A stretch of 64,000 nucleotides of DNA from Cephalotrichum gorgonifer. Taxonomy: Eukaryota; Ascomycota; Sordariomycetes; Microascales; Microascaceae. The stretch lies in the NCBI GenBank assembly GCA_900312665.1, contig ONZQ02000013.1, forward strand, positions 248,001-312,000. Direction: 5' to 3'. A program made the translations under genes and the position numbers. Below are positions 31,577 to 43,656 of this stretch, in pieces. Each line of letters starts with the position of its first letter. The first letter of the stretch is position 1. The notes under the pieces are model-generated. The model saw only the letters and a program-made list of their open reading frames with translations. It ran no database searches and was not told where the DNA came from.

Positions 31577-32366
31577 GGAGTTTTCGGGCGTGAGCTGGGA
31601 GCTCTTACGGGACTACTTCTTCCATCCTTTTTTTTCTCTCTCTTTTTTTTTTACTTTTCACTCGCGGGGGTTTGCTAAATTTGGAGAAACGAGGAGGAGG
31701 CCAGCTGGCCATGATTGGAGTTTTTCTTTTTTTTTCTGAATTCTTTTTTTTTCGGGTGGCCATCACTTGCTGGTGAGATATCTCCGATCCCATCTTCGAG
31801 GGTGAGGCTCCTCTTTTGCTTTGGGCCGGCCGGCGCGGGTTGGAACTGCTTTCTGGGGTTTTCTGTGCAGGTTACAAGTACAGGCTACAATGTTACGATA
31901 AGAATGTACTTTGGTCTGTAGGTAGGTAAAAATCAACATTTGTTTTTTGTCTTGACTTTAGATTTAGTCCTGTTTACTTCGTGGCATCATCGATCTTTCA
32001 AGACCAGGCATATGGATGCCGTCAGCCTATTCCAGCTCAACTCACTTCCTGCAGGTGAACTTGCCCAGACGTTTCGCTGGTGAGCGCCACACCTACCTTC
32101 GAAATCTTCATGAGCTTGGAGTACTGTGGGTCACGTGGACCATGACATAATCAGACAGCTCCCAGTAGTTGAGAGAGTGTGTGTGCTCCACCAACCAAGT
32201 CCACCACCCGTTGCCCATTGGTCCATTCCCCAAGCCCGCTTTGTTCCCACCCGACCCGTCTCTCTTCACAAACCTCGCAAAACATCCGCAAAACAACCGA
32301 GCCTCCGGCCCGCCGACAATCACCCAGAATCATCCCGACGGGCTTGCATCATCGCGCATCGCGACA
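31577..32366. other. Intergenic region
   Basis: T-rich 3' flank of RSC1 and the promoter/leader of the downstream Zn2Cys6 gene. No other gene is supported. Confidence 0.6.
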
Positions 32367-34946
32367 ATGGCCGACTCGCCGACATCGTCCCATCAAGGCA
32401 ACGACTACCACGCCTACGCCAGCAATGGCTTGCAGGTGCTGCAGGCCGCGACCAACGCCCACCAGGCCATCTTTCAAGACGCGCCGGATAACCAGGTCGA
32501 CCACCACCATGACCTCCAGCAGGCCGCACAGCAGGCTTCCCAGCAGCACCTACAGCAGCAGCAGCAGCAGCAGGAGCAGGACCACCTCGACGAATTCAAG
32601 CAGGAGCCCCAGCAGCAGCAGCAGGCGGTCCACCACGACCCCGATGGGACGTCCATGCCCCAGACCCCGGGCCAGCAGCATCTGACCCTCCAGGGCATCT
32701 CGAGCAGTCCCGCACGCATCATCGCCGATCCCGCAGCCCTGGCCGCCGTTGCCGCCGCGGCCGGCGCACAAGATGCCCTGGCGCACGACACCCTCACCCA
32801 GGATGCTCTCGTGCAAGAGGCCCTCGCTCCGCGGACGACCCCTGGGTCGCAGCCGCACCACCACCACGCTCACACCCACGCCCACCCACACACACACACG
32901 CCCACGCCCGTCCACGAGGGCGGCCGCGACCCGTCCATCAACCCGAAGCTGACGCGCCTGTCGCGCGCCTGCGACAACTGCTCGCAGCGCAAGGTCAAGT
33001 GCGACGCCGTGCGGCCCTGCAAGCCGTGCCTCGACTTGAACCTCGAGTGCACGAACTCGCGCGTCGTCAAGCGCCGAGGACCCCCCAACAAGGCCGTCGA
33101 AGCCATCCGCCTCAAGAAACAGAGGATGATGGAAGAGGCGGGCCAGGCCGGCCTCGCATCCCCGTCGGCGGCCTCGGTGAACGGCGGCCTGCAGGCGCCC
33201 GGGTACCCGTCGACGCCCCACACGGCCGCGCAGGCCCTCGTGTCCATCGCCGGCACGGAGAACCAGACGCGCCTCGACGGCGAGGCCATCGCGCCAAGGA
33301 CCATCCTCGAGGCGCTGGTAGATGACTTCTTCACGTACATCCACCCGCTCTGCCCGTTCCCGCACCAGCCCACCTTCCAGGCCGCCTTCGTCAACCGCGA
33401 GGACAGGACGGACCCGGAGTTCCTGGCCCTACTCGCCAGCATGATCGGGGCGCTCGTGGCCTCGTTCCCGCGGACGGCGCGCGCCCACCTGAAGAACCTG
33501 CAGAGCACGCAGATGTTCCCGCGCGCCGTCACCATGATCGAGAAGTGCCGCGACATCGCGCTCGAGGCCCGCGGCGCCAGGTGGGCCGCCAAGCAGCCCA
33601 AGACGATGAACGACGCGGCGACGAGCTACTTCCTGTGCCTCATGGCCTCGTACACGCTCCAGAACAACATCTGCCGCCTGCACATGGGCGAGACCCTCTC
33701 CGTCCTGAACGAGCTCGGGTTCAACAGGCCCAAGCACCCCGGCGACCTGCCGACCTTTGGGAGCGACATATGCGAGCCCGATAGGCCGCCGTTCAATCAC
33801 ATCAAGGACCAGACGGGGAAGAAGATCTTTTGGTGTGTCTTCCTCGGCGTACGGTAAGTTTTTGTTTCTCTTTCCCCTACACCTTATTACCCACCTATCC
33901 TCAAATCTCCGTTGCGTCTCTTTCGGTATTCTAACACATTCTATCTTAGGTCCATGTTCCAGCTGGGCTCGTCTCACGCCGGGCTGGTTCTCGCCCCGCC
34001 CACACCATCCCAGCCCTACCCGTCGTACCCCGCGAACGCGGACGACAAGGATGTGCAGGCGAACGAGGTCATGGAGCAGGATCCCGAGACGACCACGCTG
34101 ATGACAGGGTTCCGCATCGCCGCGGACATATACATGACCATGAATGGCATCGTCAGCGTGGAGATGTCGTACGGCCTCGAGAGTCTTAAGTGGAGTGGGC
34201 AGCGGCAGATGATGAAGGAGGGCCTCCTCGCGGCCAAGGTGGTGCTGGACAACCTCCCCGAGGAGCTGCAGCTCCTCCCGCCCGGCCAGGACCCGTCGGC
34301 GGCCTTCGACGACCCGAGCCTCGAGTACGTACCCCCCGGGTACGCGCTGGGCCAGCACCCGCACGACGTCCGACACGTGATCAAGCTGCACCCGGCGCGG
34401 CGGCGGAGGCTGCAGCTGGAGATCCAGAAGGCGAACGTGTTCTGCTCGCAGCTCGCGACGCGGTCGTACTTCGTCGAGCTGTACTTCACGCGGCGCAACT
34501 TCTACGACCCGGACATCGCGCTGCTCGCGGGCGGCGCGGACTCGACGGAGGAGGAGAACGAGGAGATGAGGGAGGAGGAGGCGGTGCGGGTGCTGATGAC
34601 GGAGGAGCGGGACGCCATCGTCGAGGACCTGCTCGTCGTCCTGGGCGCGATATCCCAGCGGAGCCTTGAGCCGAACGGGAACTCGCTCATCACCAAGATC
34701 CGGCAGGTCGCGTCCACGCTGCTGCAGAGCGCACCGGGGAGGGACCCGCTGTCCGAGAGGCACATGGAGGCCCTGTCGTCGCTCCTGCAGGTCCTCACGC
34801 GCCTCGAGAAGACGAGCACGCGGTCCGGGTCGACGGCCGAGGCCATGACGGACAAGGACGAGGAGGAGGAGCTGGGGACGTGGGCTTCGCTGAGGGACTA
34901 CCAGGCGAGGTTCTCGGCGCATGGGGGCTACGCGGGGCATCTTTAG
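32367..34946 (+). CDS. Zn2Cys6 transcription factor, Gln/His-rich
   Basis: The product is 827 aa from exons 32,367-33,853 and 33,950-34,946; the 96-nt intron begins GTAAGT and ends TTAG. The first 200 residues are low-complexity, with poly-Gln runs and a His/Thr/Pro stretch. The zinc cluster is C202-x2-C205-x6-C212-x5-C218-x2-C221-x6-C228, followed by the basic linker KRRGPPNKAVEAIRLKK. A fungal-specific regulatory domain occupies about residues 300-600 (for example DDFFTYIHPLCPFPHQPTF). The C terminus contains an acidic Glu-rich stretch and then a helical segment. I chose the ATG opening MADSPTSSHQ. I cannot assign it to a named regulator with confidence. Its neighbours are unrelated housekeeping genes, so context gives no target. 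Confidence 0.9.
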
Positions 34947-35608
34947 CGCACCGCGGTTGGGACCCCGTGTCAGGGAGCCCTCCCCCCCCCCCCCCCAAAA
35001 AAAAAACTTCTGGGGCGGAAAAAAGGGGAGGGATTGTATTAGTATTGCTTCGCCGGTACGGGTTTCTCCGGCCGAGCCTTTGATGGGGGGGGCTTCTTTA
35101 TTCTTTCTACGCGGGACAAAGATTAGGGAAGGGAGGCTTGCTTAGTTGCGATTTCTTTTTTTCGGGAGGGAAGCCAAAGGTGAATATTTGGTTTGAGAGG
35201 AAGGGAAGGGAAGGGAAGGGAAGCGGGTGTTATATTGCCTTTATTCACGGCGTTTTTTTTCGACAGGAGCTACTTTTTTTATATGCTTGGAGCACGGAGC
35301 AGCTGCCAATCGAACGAGTTTTATCAGTATTATTATTCTTTTTTTCAATGTTTTTTTTTGTACACGACGAAATAACATATCACGGGCATTTATATATACT
35401 TGACGGATCCTCGGTCGGGCAACCGATCAGCAGTGACTGTGAACCAGTTCCACTGAGGCCGTGTTATGCTGTGGTGCCATCGTCGGCCCCTTCCTTGTCT
35501 TCCGATCCCGTTCTCAATGGAGAGGGGGCTTTAACCAAGGTTGCAAGGCGAAGTTTCTTTGGGAACGGGATATCCCTCTGTGAACCCCGCGAAACACCGT
35601 TTCTTCTT
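34947..35608. other. Intergenic region between convergent genes
   Basis: This contains a C15-A10 homopolymer junction (34,982-35,006), a GGGAA pentamer run near 35,200-35,222, and T-rich tracts. No gene is supported. Confidence 0.6.
34982..35006. repeat. Poly-C/poly-A homopolymer junction
   Basis: Fifteen C residues are followed directly by ten A residues just after the stop codon of the Zn2Cys6 gene. The exact length may be a sequencing estimate. Confidence 0.7.
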
Positions 35609-37075
35609 CTAGCTCTCCGAGCTCATAACTGCCTCATGGTACGACGGGGGTTCCCCATCCGGAGCGCCCCCCGCCCCGGTCCCGGAATCCCCGCCCTCCG
35701 GCCGCGGCCGCGCTTCAAAGGCGTCCATTTCCCCGAGCCCCAGGCTCAAGAAGCGCTGCTTATTCTTCCAAACGACCTGCCCCTCCGCGAAGGTGCCGGC
35801 CTCGGCCTCCTGGGGCGCGGGCGGCGGGTCGGTGATCTTAGTGACGAGGTACGCCGTCGCGGCCTCGGCGATGCCATACACCAGCACGCCGACGAGGGGC
35901 ACCCTGACCAGGACGTTGAAGCCCAGCGCGAAGCCGAAGAGGATGCCGGAGCGCGACTGGAACCACTTGTTCCTCTGGGAGGAGGTGAAGTGGACGCGGG
36001 AGAAGTAGGGCTCGAGGAGCTCGCGCATGAGGGAGCGGGAGGAGTAGTAGGCCTGCAGGAAGATGACGAGCCAGGCGCGGGGCAGGAAGACGCCGACGGC
36101 GAAGATGGCGGAGGCGGGGCCCGGGCCGACGGCGCGGTTGAAGGTGTAGAAGGAGGCGGCGGGGAGGACGAGGGGCCCGATGAGGGGGGCGAAGGAGAGG
36201 GCGTAGACGGCCAGGGAGATGAGGCCCTTCTTCAGGAAGCGGGTGACCGTCTTGGGGAGGAGGCCGCTGGTGGAGGAGGACGCGGGCTTAGGGGCGGCGC
36301 TGGCCTTGGGTTTGGCGTGGGGCTTGTAGAGGGAGAGGTTGGGGTAGTACAGCGAGCGGAGGGTGTCGGGGCTCTCGGACTTGTGCTTCTGGAGGTAGGT
36401 TGTGTCGACCCAGCGGAGGGACTCCATGAATCTTTGGGGGAGTCGACAGGTTCAGCTAAACCGCAGAGACAAGGATGCCGGTGAGGGAAGGGGAACCTAC
36501 AGGTCGTCGAGGGTTGGGGTGACATAGCGCATGAGGACCATGAGGAACAATGGCACCTGAAGGACATATTCGGCTATGAAGTCGAGGCCGTTAACGATTG
36601 TGTCGTCCCAAGTGGCATCCTCCATGGACATGAAGAACGAGAGCACCCATAGTAGGATCTTGACTACGAAGATCTACATGTGCGCGAAGTTAGCACGAGA
36701 AGAGGAGAGGAAAGAGCGACTCCCACGGAACCCCCCGAGTACACGCACTGGGACAGCTATGACTAGGCGGATCACGATGCCTGCGGCCACGGCGTATGCG
36801 GCCTGCTTGTAGTGGCGGTTGGTGAAGATGCCCGGGTTCTGGAGAGCTCGGTTCGCTGTGTCGCTCGCTAGTTGTTAGCAACAGGGTGACTGATGCAACC
36901 AGTAGATCGCCCTCCCCCCTCCATAGACTCGGGACTGGGATACTAGGGACATGTTCTTACCCCCCACAAATGTGAGCTGGACGCCGCGTAGCACGGCGTT
37001 CAGATCGAAGTGCGACAGGTCGAACTTCTGCTTGAGGCGATCGACATCGATGGGCACCGGCTCGTGTGACGCCAT
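35609..37075 (-). CDS. Multi-pass membrane protein, four exons
   Basis: I join four minus-strand exons, 37,075-36,961, 36,867-36,749, 36,673-36,501 and 36,431-35,609, to give about 409 aa. The second exon could instead start at 36,855, removing four residues; both acceptors keep frame. The N terminus opens MASHEPVPIDVDRLKQKFDL and is soluble. Several hydrophobic segments follow: one in exon 2 (AVAAGIVIRLVIAVP), two in exon 3, and three or more in exon 4. The C-terminal 60 residues are hydrophilic and Pro/Gly-rich and end in PPSYHEAVMSSES, where PPSY is a PPxY-type motif that can bind Nedd4/Rsp5 WW domains. The layout suits an integral membrane protein of the secretory system with a cytosolic tail. 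I recognise it only as a conserved fungal protein and do not assign a function. Confidence 0.82.
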
Positions 37076-38428
37076 TGCGGCGGATGGATGGAAGAGAGAA
37101 AGGGGGATGGAGAGCGATTGGGCTGGAGAATCAGCCTACTCGTTGACACATAAGCAAATGGGGGGTTGGCCTTGTTTGGTGGGGTGTTCGAGCAGATATG
37201 ACGGGGTGGTGGTGGGAAGGTGGGATGTGAGGCTTGGGGAATTTGGAGCTTACGAGTACCCATGCAGACGATGACGGAATGGTTCCTGACTCCTGGGAGC
37301 TATGACCGACCCGTAATACCCCACACTGTGCCAGCATTAGGCGTGGGCACGGATAAAAGGATTACCAGTTAATTCGCAGGCGGGAAGCGCCGTAATACTA
37401 CGAGTAATTAATACCTGCACGAGCACAAGCACAAAAGCATGAGGTGCATACGAGTATCACTACAGAGGTCAGCACACGAGAGACACTAAGAATTGGCTGC
37501 TAATTGGCAAACGCGAAATATCCTTCGTTGATTGGCGTGACACTTAAACACACGCGCGCCGAGGACCGTGTTACTGCCAAAGAAGAAAACCCGGTTGCTT
37601 CGAAAACTCGGGTATCTCTGCCTGCAGGAAAAATAAATGGCAGTGACTTCAAAAGGTTTAAACGCCCTGCTTCGATACACGTAATTGTGATACATCGGTC
37701 GACATCTCAGGTAAATCGTGCGATTCTCCCGTCACACGAGGACGCACGCATGCGCAAATGCAGGCAGGTGGAGGTGCAGGGTGCAGGTATACGTACTTGT
37801 ACTTGCCTCCCACTGCTGGATGCCCACTGGATACCACCCGGACGGGGGTGCCCCCTGCTGGAAGCTCTGCTGAATCCGTGCACGGCGCGACAGCGTCAGC
37901 CTCCGTCTGGCAGCTCGCGCGCTGGAACTCTCGAACAAAATTCTCCGTCTCTTCCCGTGCCAGTGACCAAGGTCGAGGTGCAACCCGTGTTTGACCTCCT
38001 GCTGCTTCCGCTTCCGCTTCGCCATACTTCACCAATCGGGAGGTTCTTCGTCCAACCCTCCATCCTGCATCCTCTCCGTCACTTCCGTCCTTCCGTCCTT
38101 GCATCTCATCCCGACGCCCATCGCTTCGTTGTCGCCTGGTCGCATGATATCATTTTTGTCCACTTCCATTTCCCATTTCCATCTCGACATAATAGTCTCA
38201 CTGGTAGACGAGGCGCAAATCCGCCCAGCGCCCATCATCGCATTTCAACTTGAACTCTGAGACAAACTCGAACCCTTGGCGCTTAAACGATCGGCGAATA
38301 CCCATAATGACGACCTGATTCACCCACTGCATAATGACCTCAAGATACCCGAATTCGCCCTGTGTAACGACGAAGAGCTGAATTCACAAATACGAAGGCG
38401 AAGCCTTCCCACCGGCAAATACCTCGCC
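37076..38428. other. Divergent promoter region
   Basis: This lies between the divergent membrane-protein and INP1 genes. TACGAGTA-like words occur at about 37,252, 37,398 and 37,450, and GTACTTGTACTTG at about 37,794. An open frame spans 37,504-38,253 but lacks an ATG start and family resemblance. Confidence 0.6.
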
Positions 38429-41217
38429 ATGGAAGCCCCCGGCTCGCGCTTCTCCGCCCCTCGCCGCACCGTCACAGCACCGGTCGGTTTCCCACCCTCC
38501 CAGCAGGCGTCTTCGTCGTCTTCGTCGTCGTCGACCCAGGGAAGCGTAGAGACCCTCTACAACCACCCCAACGTCAAGATCATCGCCTTCACGGCCTCGG
38601 CCCGCTCCGTCCCCAGAAGTCCCTCGGCAAATGGTTCCCCGGCCGACGATGGCCAGGGCGCCTTGTCGTGGTCGTCGCAGCTGGAGAGGACGATAGCAGT
38701 CGGTACGTGACGACCCGCCGGTTCCCTCTGATCATAAAAAGGGCCCTCTCCTCGCGCCCGTTTTGGTAACTATATACAGCCTCCGTATGCTAACCTACCG
38801 TTTGCTTTCTTCTAGGAACCTTCCGGATCTACCGCGCCCCGGGCTCCGTCGCCTTCCTCAACTGCGGCTCCGCGCTCCAGCCGATCCTGCCGAAGAGCCA
38901 GTGCTGGTGCATTGAGGAGGACTCGAGCAAGTTCGTCCTGCAGATCCGGAAGCCGCAGTACTGGCGGATCGAGCTCCCCGTCGTCGACGCCGAGGATGTA
39001 CAGCGCGCCGTGCTCCTCAAGGACATCTTCGACAAGATCCTCCTGTTCGAGAAGACGCGGTGCCCGTTCCAGCGGTCCTTCACCGTCGTGCTACCCGAGC
39101 CGCCCAAGACGCCCGTGCAGAAGAAGCCGTGGACGCCTGTGAGGCGGTCGTTCGTCACCGCGCCGTGGCAGCCAGGGTCGCCCGAGGTGTCGCCCACAGC
39201 CACGCCAAAGTCGGCGAGGTCGTTTCCGGCGTCGCCTCTCAAGTCGGCGAGGTCAGCCTCCGCCGCGCAGCTGCCCAGCCTTGATATCTCTGACAGGGAC
39301 AGTGCTAGGTTAAAAGAGGGAGAGTATGTCGAGTCGCCGAAGATAATGGAGCCCGCCCGTGAGGCGGGTTCGGCTGCGAGAGAACCAGACACGACAAAGC
39401 CAGACACGGCAGAGTCAGGTATGACAAAGTCAGACACGATGGAACCGGATGCGACAAAGTCAGACACGAAAGAACTGGATGCGACTGTGGCAGACACAAC
39501 GCAGCCAGACGCGACAAAGCCAGACACAATACAACCAAACTCGACGGGCGATACATCCGCCCAAACAACCTCGCCCGGCGCAGTCGAAGTAGCCAGGTCC
39601 GCACCCAGGCCAGCCGCCACCGGTCCTGAAGAATCTGGGGCGACTAAGCCAGACCAGGCGGGGCCCCAATTAGAACCCCCGGCAGAGGAACTCAAAGAGT
39701 CACCAGAGTCGCCGCAGGAGACCCCTGCACGGGTAGAAACACCCGTCAAGGTGAAGGAGGTCGTGCTCGTCATTGAAGAGCGCATCACCGAAGACCCTAC
39801 ACCACTAACCGCCGTGAACGAGGCCATCACTCAGGCGCAGCAGCAGGCCGCTATTATATCGCCCATCAACAGCCCCGCCCACGCCCACGCCTATGGCAGG
39901 ACTGCCTCGCCGTCTTCGGCACCAGGCCTTCGGAATATATCGCCGCTCCCAGCGCCGGTGATAGCAACCGCGCCAGCCGCGAAAGCGGACATGTCGACAC
40001 GCATATCTGCGTATGAGCCGCTCCAATTCCGCCGATCTCCGATCACGGCGATGGAGAGCTATGAAGATTTACAAGCAACACTAGACACGAGACAGTGTGC
40101 TACCCCTCCCATACAAGAAGAAGAGGAGCGGGACGCAGGAGAGACCATCCGGGATGAGACACTGGTTTCAGACGATGTTGCCGACGAGGTTCACGAGGGA
40201 TCGGGCCAGGGAGCGAATATCTTGAGAAAGAGAAAGCTCAGGCGATACGGCGGATTTGCTTCCTCCCGATCTGCAACGATGCCTCCGCGTCTGACCGTCG
40301 TCACTTCAACACCACCTCCACCCCCAGCCGCGCCGAAACCCGATCTAACCGTCGGTACCGAGACGGACGCCTGCAACGCCGATTCCGAGAAACCCGAGGC
40401 CGCATCTCCCACCGAGTCCTCGGACTCCTTCCACAGCGTGCAGGCGTGGCAATCACCTACCACGACGCCTATCACCTCCGCACCCGGTTCACCAGACCAG
40501 GACACGTCACCCCAGACGTTCCCTTACCCCCACGACAACATATTCATGTCCAGTCAGGCATCCCATCACCGGGACATATCCGACCTTACAGTCACGCCCC
40601 ACACCCGGTGCACCTGGGATGCCATGTCCACCTCGAGCGGCGTGTCCCAGCTCAGCGCCATAACGGCCCCGGACCAGAGTCTCGCTCCGACCGAGGTGAC
40701 CCTCAAGTCCAACGCGTCGGAGGACGGCACGTGCCATACCAGTGCCGTGGCCGCGAGGCCGTTGATCCGTCACCGTTCGACAGCCAGCATATCCTCCAAC
40801 CGGGCCCTCTCGCCGCTGCCGCCGGCCGCCACGCTCTTCTCGCCCAAGCCGAGGGCGGTGGTGCCCAGAGCTGCCGGGGGAACGCGCATGGAGCTCCTGA
40901 AGAGGGTGCCCATGGCCATCGTCTCCAAGACGTGCGAGATGCTGCTCGGGCCGCCGGCGTACCTCGTGCAGCTGATGCTGAAGGTCGCGTCGAGGATCAC
41001 GGCCGGGGAGTGGCAGGGCCTGGCGTTCGGGTTCGGCGAGGGCGGGGAGAAGATACCGGTGCAGTGGGACTACTCGGACGGGGACCTGAGCGGGTGGAGC
41101 GAGGGGGAGGCGGATTATGTCACGCCGCCCTTGGAGGGTACGGGGAGGACATTGGGGGGCGGGGATAGCAGCGACGATGAAGCGGATGATTCGGGGCGCA
41201 GCTGGGGGGTGGACTAG
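38429..41217 (+). CDS. INP1: Inheritance of peroxisomes protein 1
   Basis: Inp1 tethers peroxisomes at the cell cortex and retains them in the mother cell in yeast. The gene has exons 38,429-38,702 and 38,816-41,217 (891 aa); the 113-nt intron begins GTACGT and ends CTAG. The Inp1 core spans the junction (LYNHPNVKIIAFTAS, LERTIAVGTFRIYRAPGSVAF, LPKSQCWCIEEDSSKFVLQI, CPFQRSFTVVLPE). The rest is low-complexity and probably disordered, including five diverged copies of a decapeptide near residues 250-300. The C terminus is conserved-looking (RMELLKRVPMAIVSKTCEMLLG) and ends in an acidic stretch. No peroxisomal signal is visible. Filamentous fungi keep this family, but its role in hyphae is less clear than in budding yeast. 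Confidence 0.88.
39388..39540 (+). repeat. 30-bp coding minisatellite in INP1
   Basis: About five imperfect copies of a 30-bp unit encode decapeptides of the form (A/M/T)TKxDTxExD, for example ATKSDTKELD and ATKPDTIQPN. It lies in the disordered central part of Inp1 and is likely to vary in copy number. Confidence 0.75.
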
Positions 41218-42465
41218 GGAGTCACTCCGCTGCTGGGGCCGATGGGGCCAGAAGTGACCGAGTGTGTATTACCATTGTAAGAAAGTGAGTTTCTGAGGTT
41301 TGGGAAGGGGTGGCGTTCTACATAGGGGGTTGGTGGTGCATGCAGATGAGGCTGTACCATGATATACCGGGCATCTGCATCTCTATGTTGGTACTTTTTT
41401 TTTTCATAAGGGTTGTCTACTAGGTGGTTTGTTTCTTAACGGGCATGGGCGCGATGGGGCTTTGCGGGGCTCAGAGTTCGGGCATGGTGTATAGTATCTA
41501 GATCAAGGGAAGGAAAGCGAGGCTGATTTATGAGTGGTAACATGACAAGAAGAAAGGAACATCTCCGATACGCGGGATCTCATGTTGCTTGGGAAGTGAA
41601 GATGTACCATGTGTGTGGATCGCCGTCTGATAGGTCTCTCTGCCCGGCAGACAGACGGCATCTCACGATGACGTGTCGAAGAGGAAGAGGTAGGAGGTAT
41701 GGAACCCGTGACGGATGGTGTTAAAGCCTAATTTGAGGGACAAGCGACAAGTCCGAAGTACGAGTGTCTGCTGCGAGGATTAAATCCGCCTTGGCGGTCA
41801 GCAGGTGGTGTGTGGGCTGGGCTGGCTGGGCTGTGCTCGCCCCGTTGTCGCGAAACGCAAAAGTTATACGAATTACGAGACTGGGTCCGTCTCGGTAAGG
41901 CCCGTATCTGCCTGCCAGCTCCCGTTTACCCTTTTGGGACAGGGAGAGCAGTAGCAGCCCTACAGAAAATACGGGGAATGCGAGAGGCCCCACTTCGCCT
42001 GTCCCACTTCGACGCACGGGCCAGTTTGGAGAAAGAAAACGACGAACGCGAGATTAACGATGGGCTCCGGTCCGGGTGGTTCCGGGTCCCATCTTAACAG
42101 CTTCCACGCATAATTTGTTGTTGCGGCTGTTAGTAGAGTACCAACAAGACTCGGGATCGGCGATGTGACCCTGGGACAACCTTGGCTTCAATCACCAGGC
42201 ATACCTCATCTGCTTCGTTTGAGGGACGTCAAGGGGGTGTGGGGGACGGATATATAACTATGAAGCCTCTCCCATGTATTTGTTCGTAGTCACAGCTTCT
42301 CGCAATATTCTGGATCAACAGAGTCCCAGTTGAGGAATCTTTTATCCCGCCGCGCCTACAAGTACTATCTTGAGCACTAATACGAGAAACCAACGAACCC
42401 GCGATTTGGACGACTAATACCATCCCCCTTCCCTCCTCTCCTCCTACTCCTCCACTTCCGCCATC
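41218..42465. other. Intergenic region and RTA1-family promoter
   Basis: No gene is supported. The last 150 bases hold a C/T-rich leader (ccatcccccttccctcctctcctcc-type) immediately before the RTA1-family start codon. Confidence 0.6.
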
Positions 42466-43482
42466 ATGTCCGGAGACTACGTCCCCGGGAGTTACTACTT
42501 CTACGCCCCAAACCACGGGGCCGCCATCTTCTTCGCCATCGCCTTCGCCGTATCCGGCGTGATCCACTTATACCAATGCGTCCGGTACAAGTCCTTCAAG
42601 CTCACGCCCCTCTTCCCCTTCTGCTGCCTCCTCTTCACGGCCGGCTACGCCGTCCGCGTCTACGGCTCCTACAACTACGACAACCTCGACGTGTACATCG
42701 CTAGCATCTGCCTCGTGTACTTCGCGCCCCCGCTCCTCGAGCTGCAGAACTACCACGTCCTCGGCCGCATCCTCTACTACGCGCCCTACCACTCCCCCCT
42801 CCACCCCGGCCGCGTCCTCACGACCTTCGGCTTCATCTCCGCCATCGTCGAGTCCCTGACGGGCTGGGGCGCCTCCTACACCGCCAACCAGTCCCTCCCG
42901 GACTCGCAGCGGGCCATCGGCCACGCGCTCATCAAGACGTCCCTGCTCCTTCAGGTCGTGGTGCTCGTGTGCTTCGTGATCCTGGCGGGCATCTTCCACC
43001 GCCGGTGCCTGCGGGGGGGTGTCACCGACATGAGGCTCCAGCGGCCGCTGATCGTGCTGTACATCAGCGCGTGCCTGATCTTCGCGCGCACGATATTCAG
43101 GGTCGTGGAGTACTTCGGCATGACGCAGATGAAGTACGACGACCCGGCCTTCGACCCGAGCACCATCACGCCGCTCCTGCGGAAGGAGTGGTACTTCTAC
43201 GTCTTCGAGGGCGCGCTGATGCTGATCAACACGTACCTGTTCAACGCGCAGCACCCGAGGATGTTCCTGCCCGAGAAGAGCTCGACGTACCTGGCCCTTG
43301 ACGGGAAGACGGAGGTGGACGGGCCCGGGTGGAAGGAGGATAGGCCGTGGGTGATGACGTTTATCGACCCGTTCAACTTCCAGGGGATGATAACGGGCGG
43401 CGCGAAGATGAAGATGGATCCGTTCTGGGAGACGGATGGGATCGGTGGGCCGAGGAAGTCGGGGGCGACGGAGAGTGTGTGA
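42466..43482 (+). CDS. RTA1-family seven-helix membrane protein
   Basis: A single exon encodes 338 aa of the fungal RTA1/RTM1/RSB1 family: lipid-translocating-exporter-like plasma-membrane proteins linked to sphingoid-base release and resistance to aminocholesterol, azole or molasses toxins. Seven hydrophobic segments are visible from about residue 20 to 265. Family blocks include the extracellular N terminus, the LELQNYHVLGRI-type loop after helix 3, ARTIFRVVEYF near helix 6, and EWYFYVFEGALMLINTYLFNAQHP at helix 7, which I quote only as short anchors (EWYFYVFEG, FNAQHP). The C-terminal tail is soluble. The substrate is unknown. The start ATG is the only reasonable one and sits 3' of a pyrimidine-rich leader. 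Confidence 0.93.
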   Translation: MSGDYVPGSYYFYAPNHGAAIFFAIAFAVSGVIHLYQCVRYKSFKLTPLFPFCCLLFTAGYAVRVYGSYNYDNLDVYIASICLVYFAPPLLELQNYHVLGRILYYAPYHSPLHPGRVLTTFGFISAIVESLTGWGASYTANQSLPDSQRAIGHALIKTSLLLQVVVLVCFVILAGIFHRRCLRGGVTDMRLQRPLIVLYISACLIFARTIFRVVEYFGMTQMKYDDPAFDPSTITPLLRKEWYFYVFEGALMLINTYLFNAQHPRMFLPEKSSTYLALDGKTEVDGPGWKEDRPWVMTFIDPFNFQGMITGGAKMKMDPFWETDGIGGPRKSGATESV

Positions 43483-43492
43483 TTCCCCTCGC

Positions 43493-43656
43493 TTGTTGTT
43501 TCTTAGGCTGGGATCGTGGTATAAGTTGGGTAAGACGAATATGCGGGACTGAGAGTGGGAGCGAGAATGTCTGATACCCAAATTGTTGTTTCCTAGGCCG
43601 GAGTCGTAATATAGGTAGGCAGGGCGAGAGTGTCGGGCTGAGATTGGGTGGGAGGA
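43493..43656. repeat. Diverged tandem duplication, about 75 bp with 90-bp period
   Basis: Copy 1 (43,493-43,567) and copy 2 (43,583-43,656) both start ttgttgtttc and share the same order of words (taggc, gtcgt/atcgt, tata, cggg, ctgaga). Most mismatches I count by eye are transitions, with two or three transversions and a few one-base indels. Copy 1 begins right after the RTA1-family stop codon. Confidence 0.7.

Noticed and set aside
33429..34940. 503-codon open frame antisense to the Zn2Cys6 gene
   Set aside because: Same cause: strong third-position bias leaves the opposite strand free of stops. It also crosses the intron of the sense gene.
37504..38253. Open frame of about 249 codons upstream of INP1
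   Set aside because: It begins at TTG, has no family resemblance, and includes TACTTGTAC-type intergenic words. I take it as chance.
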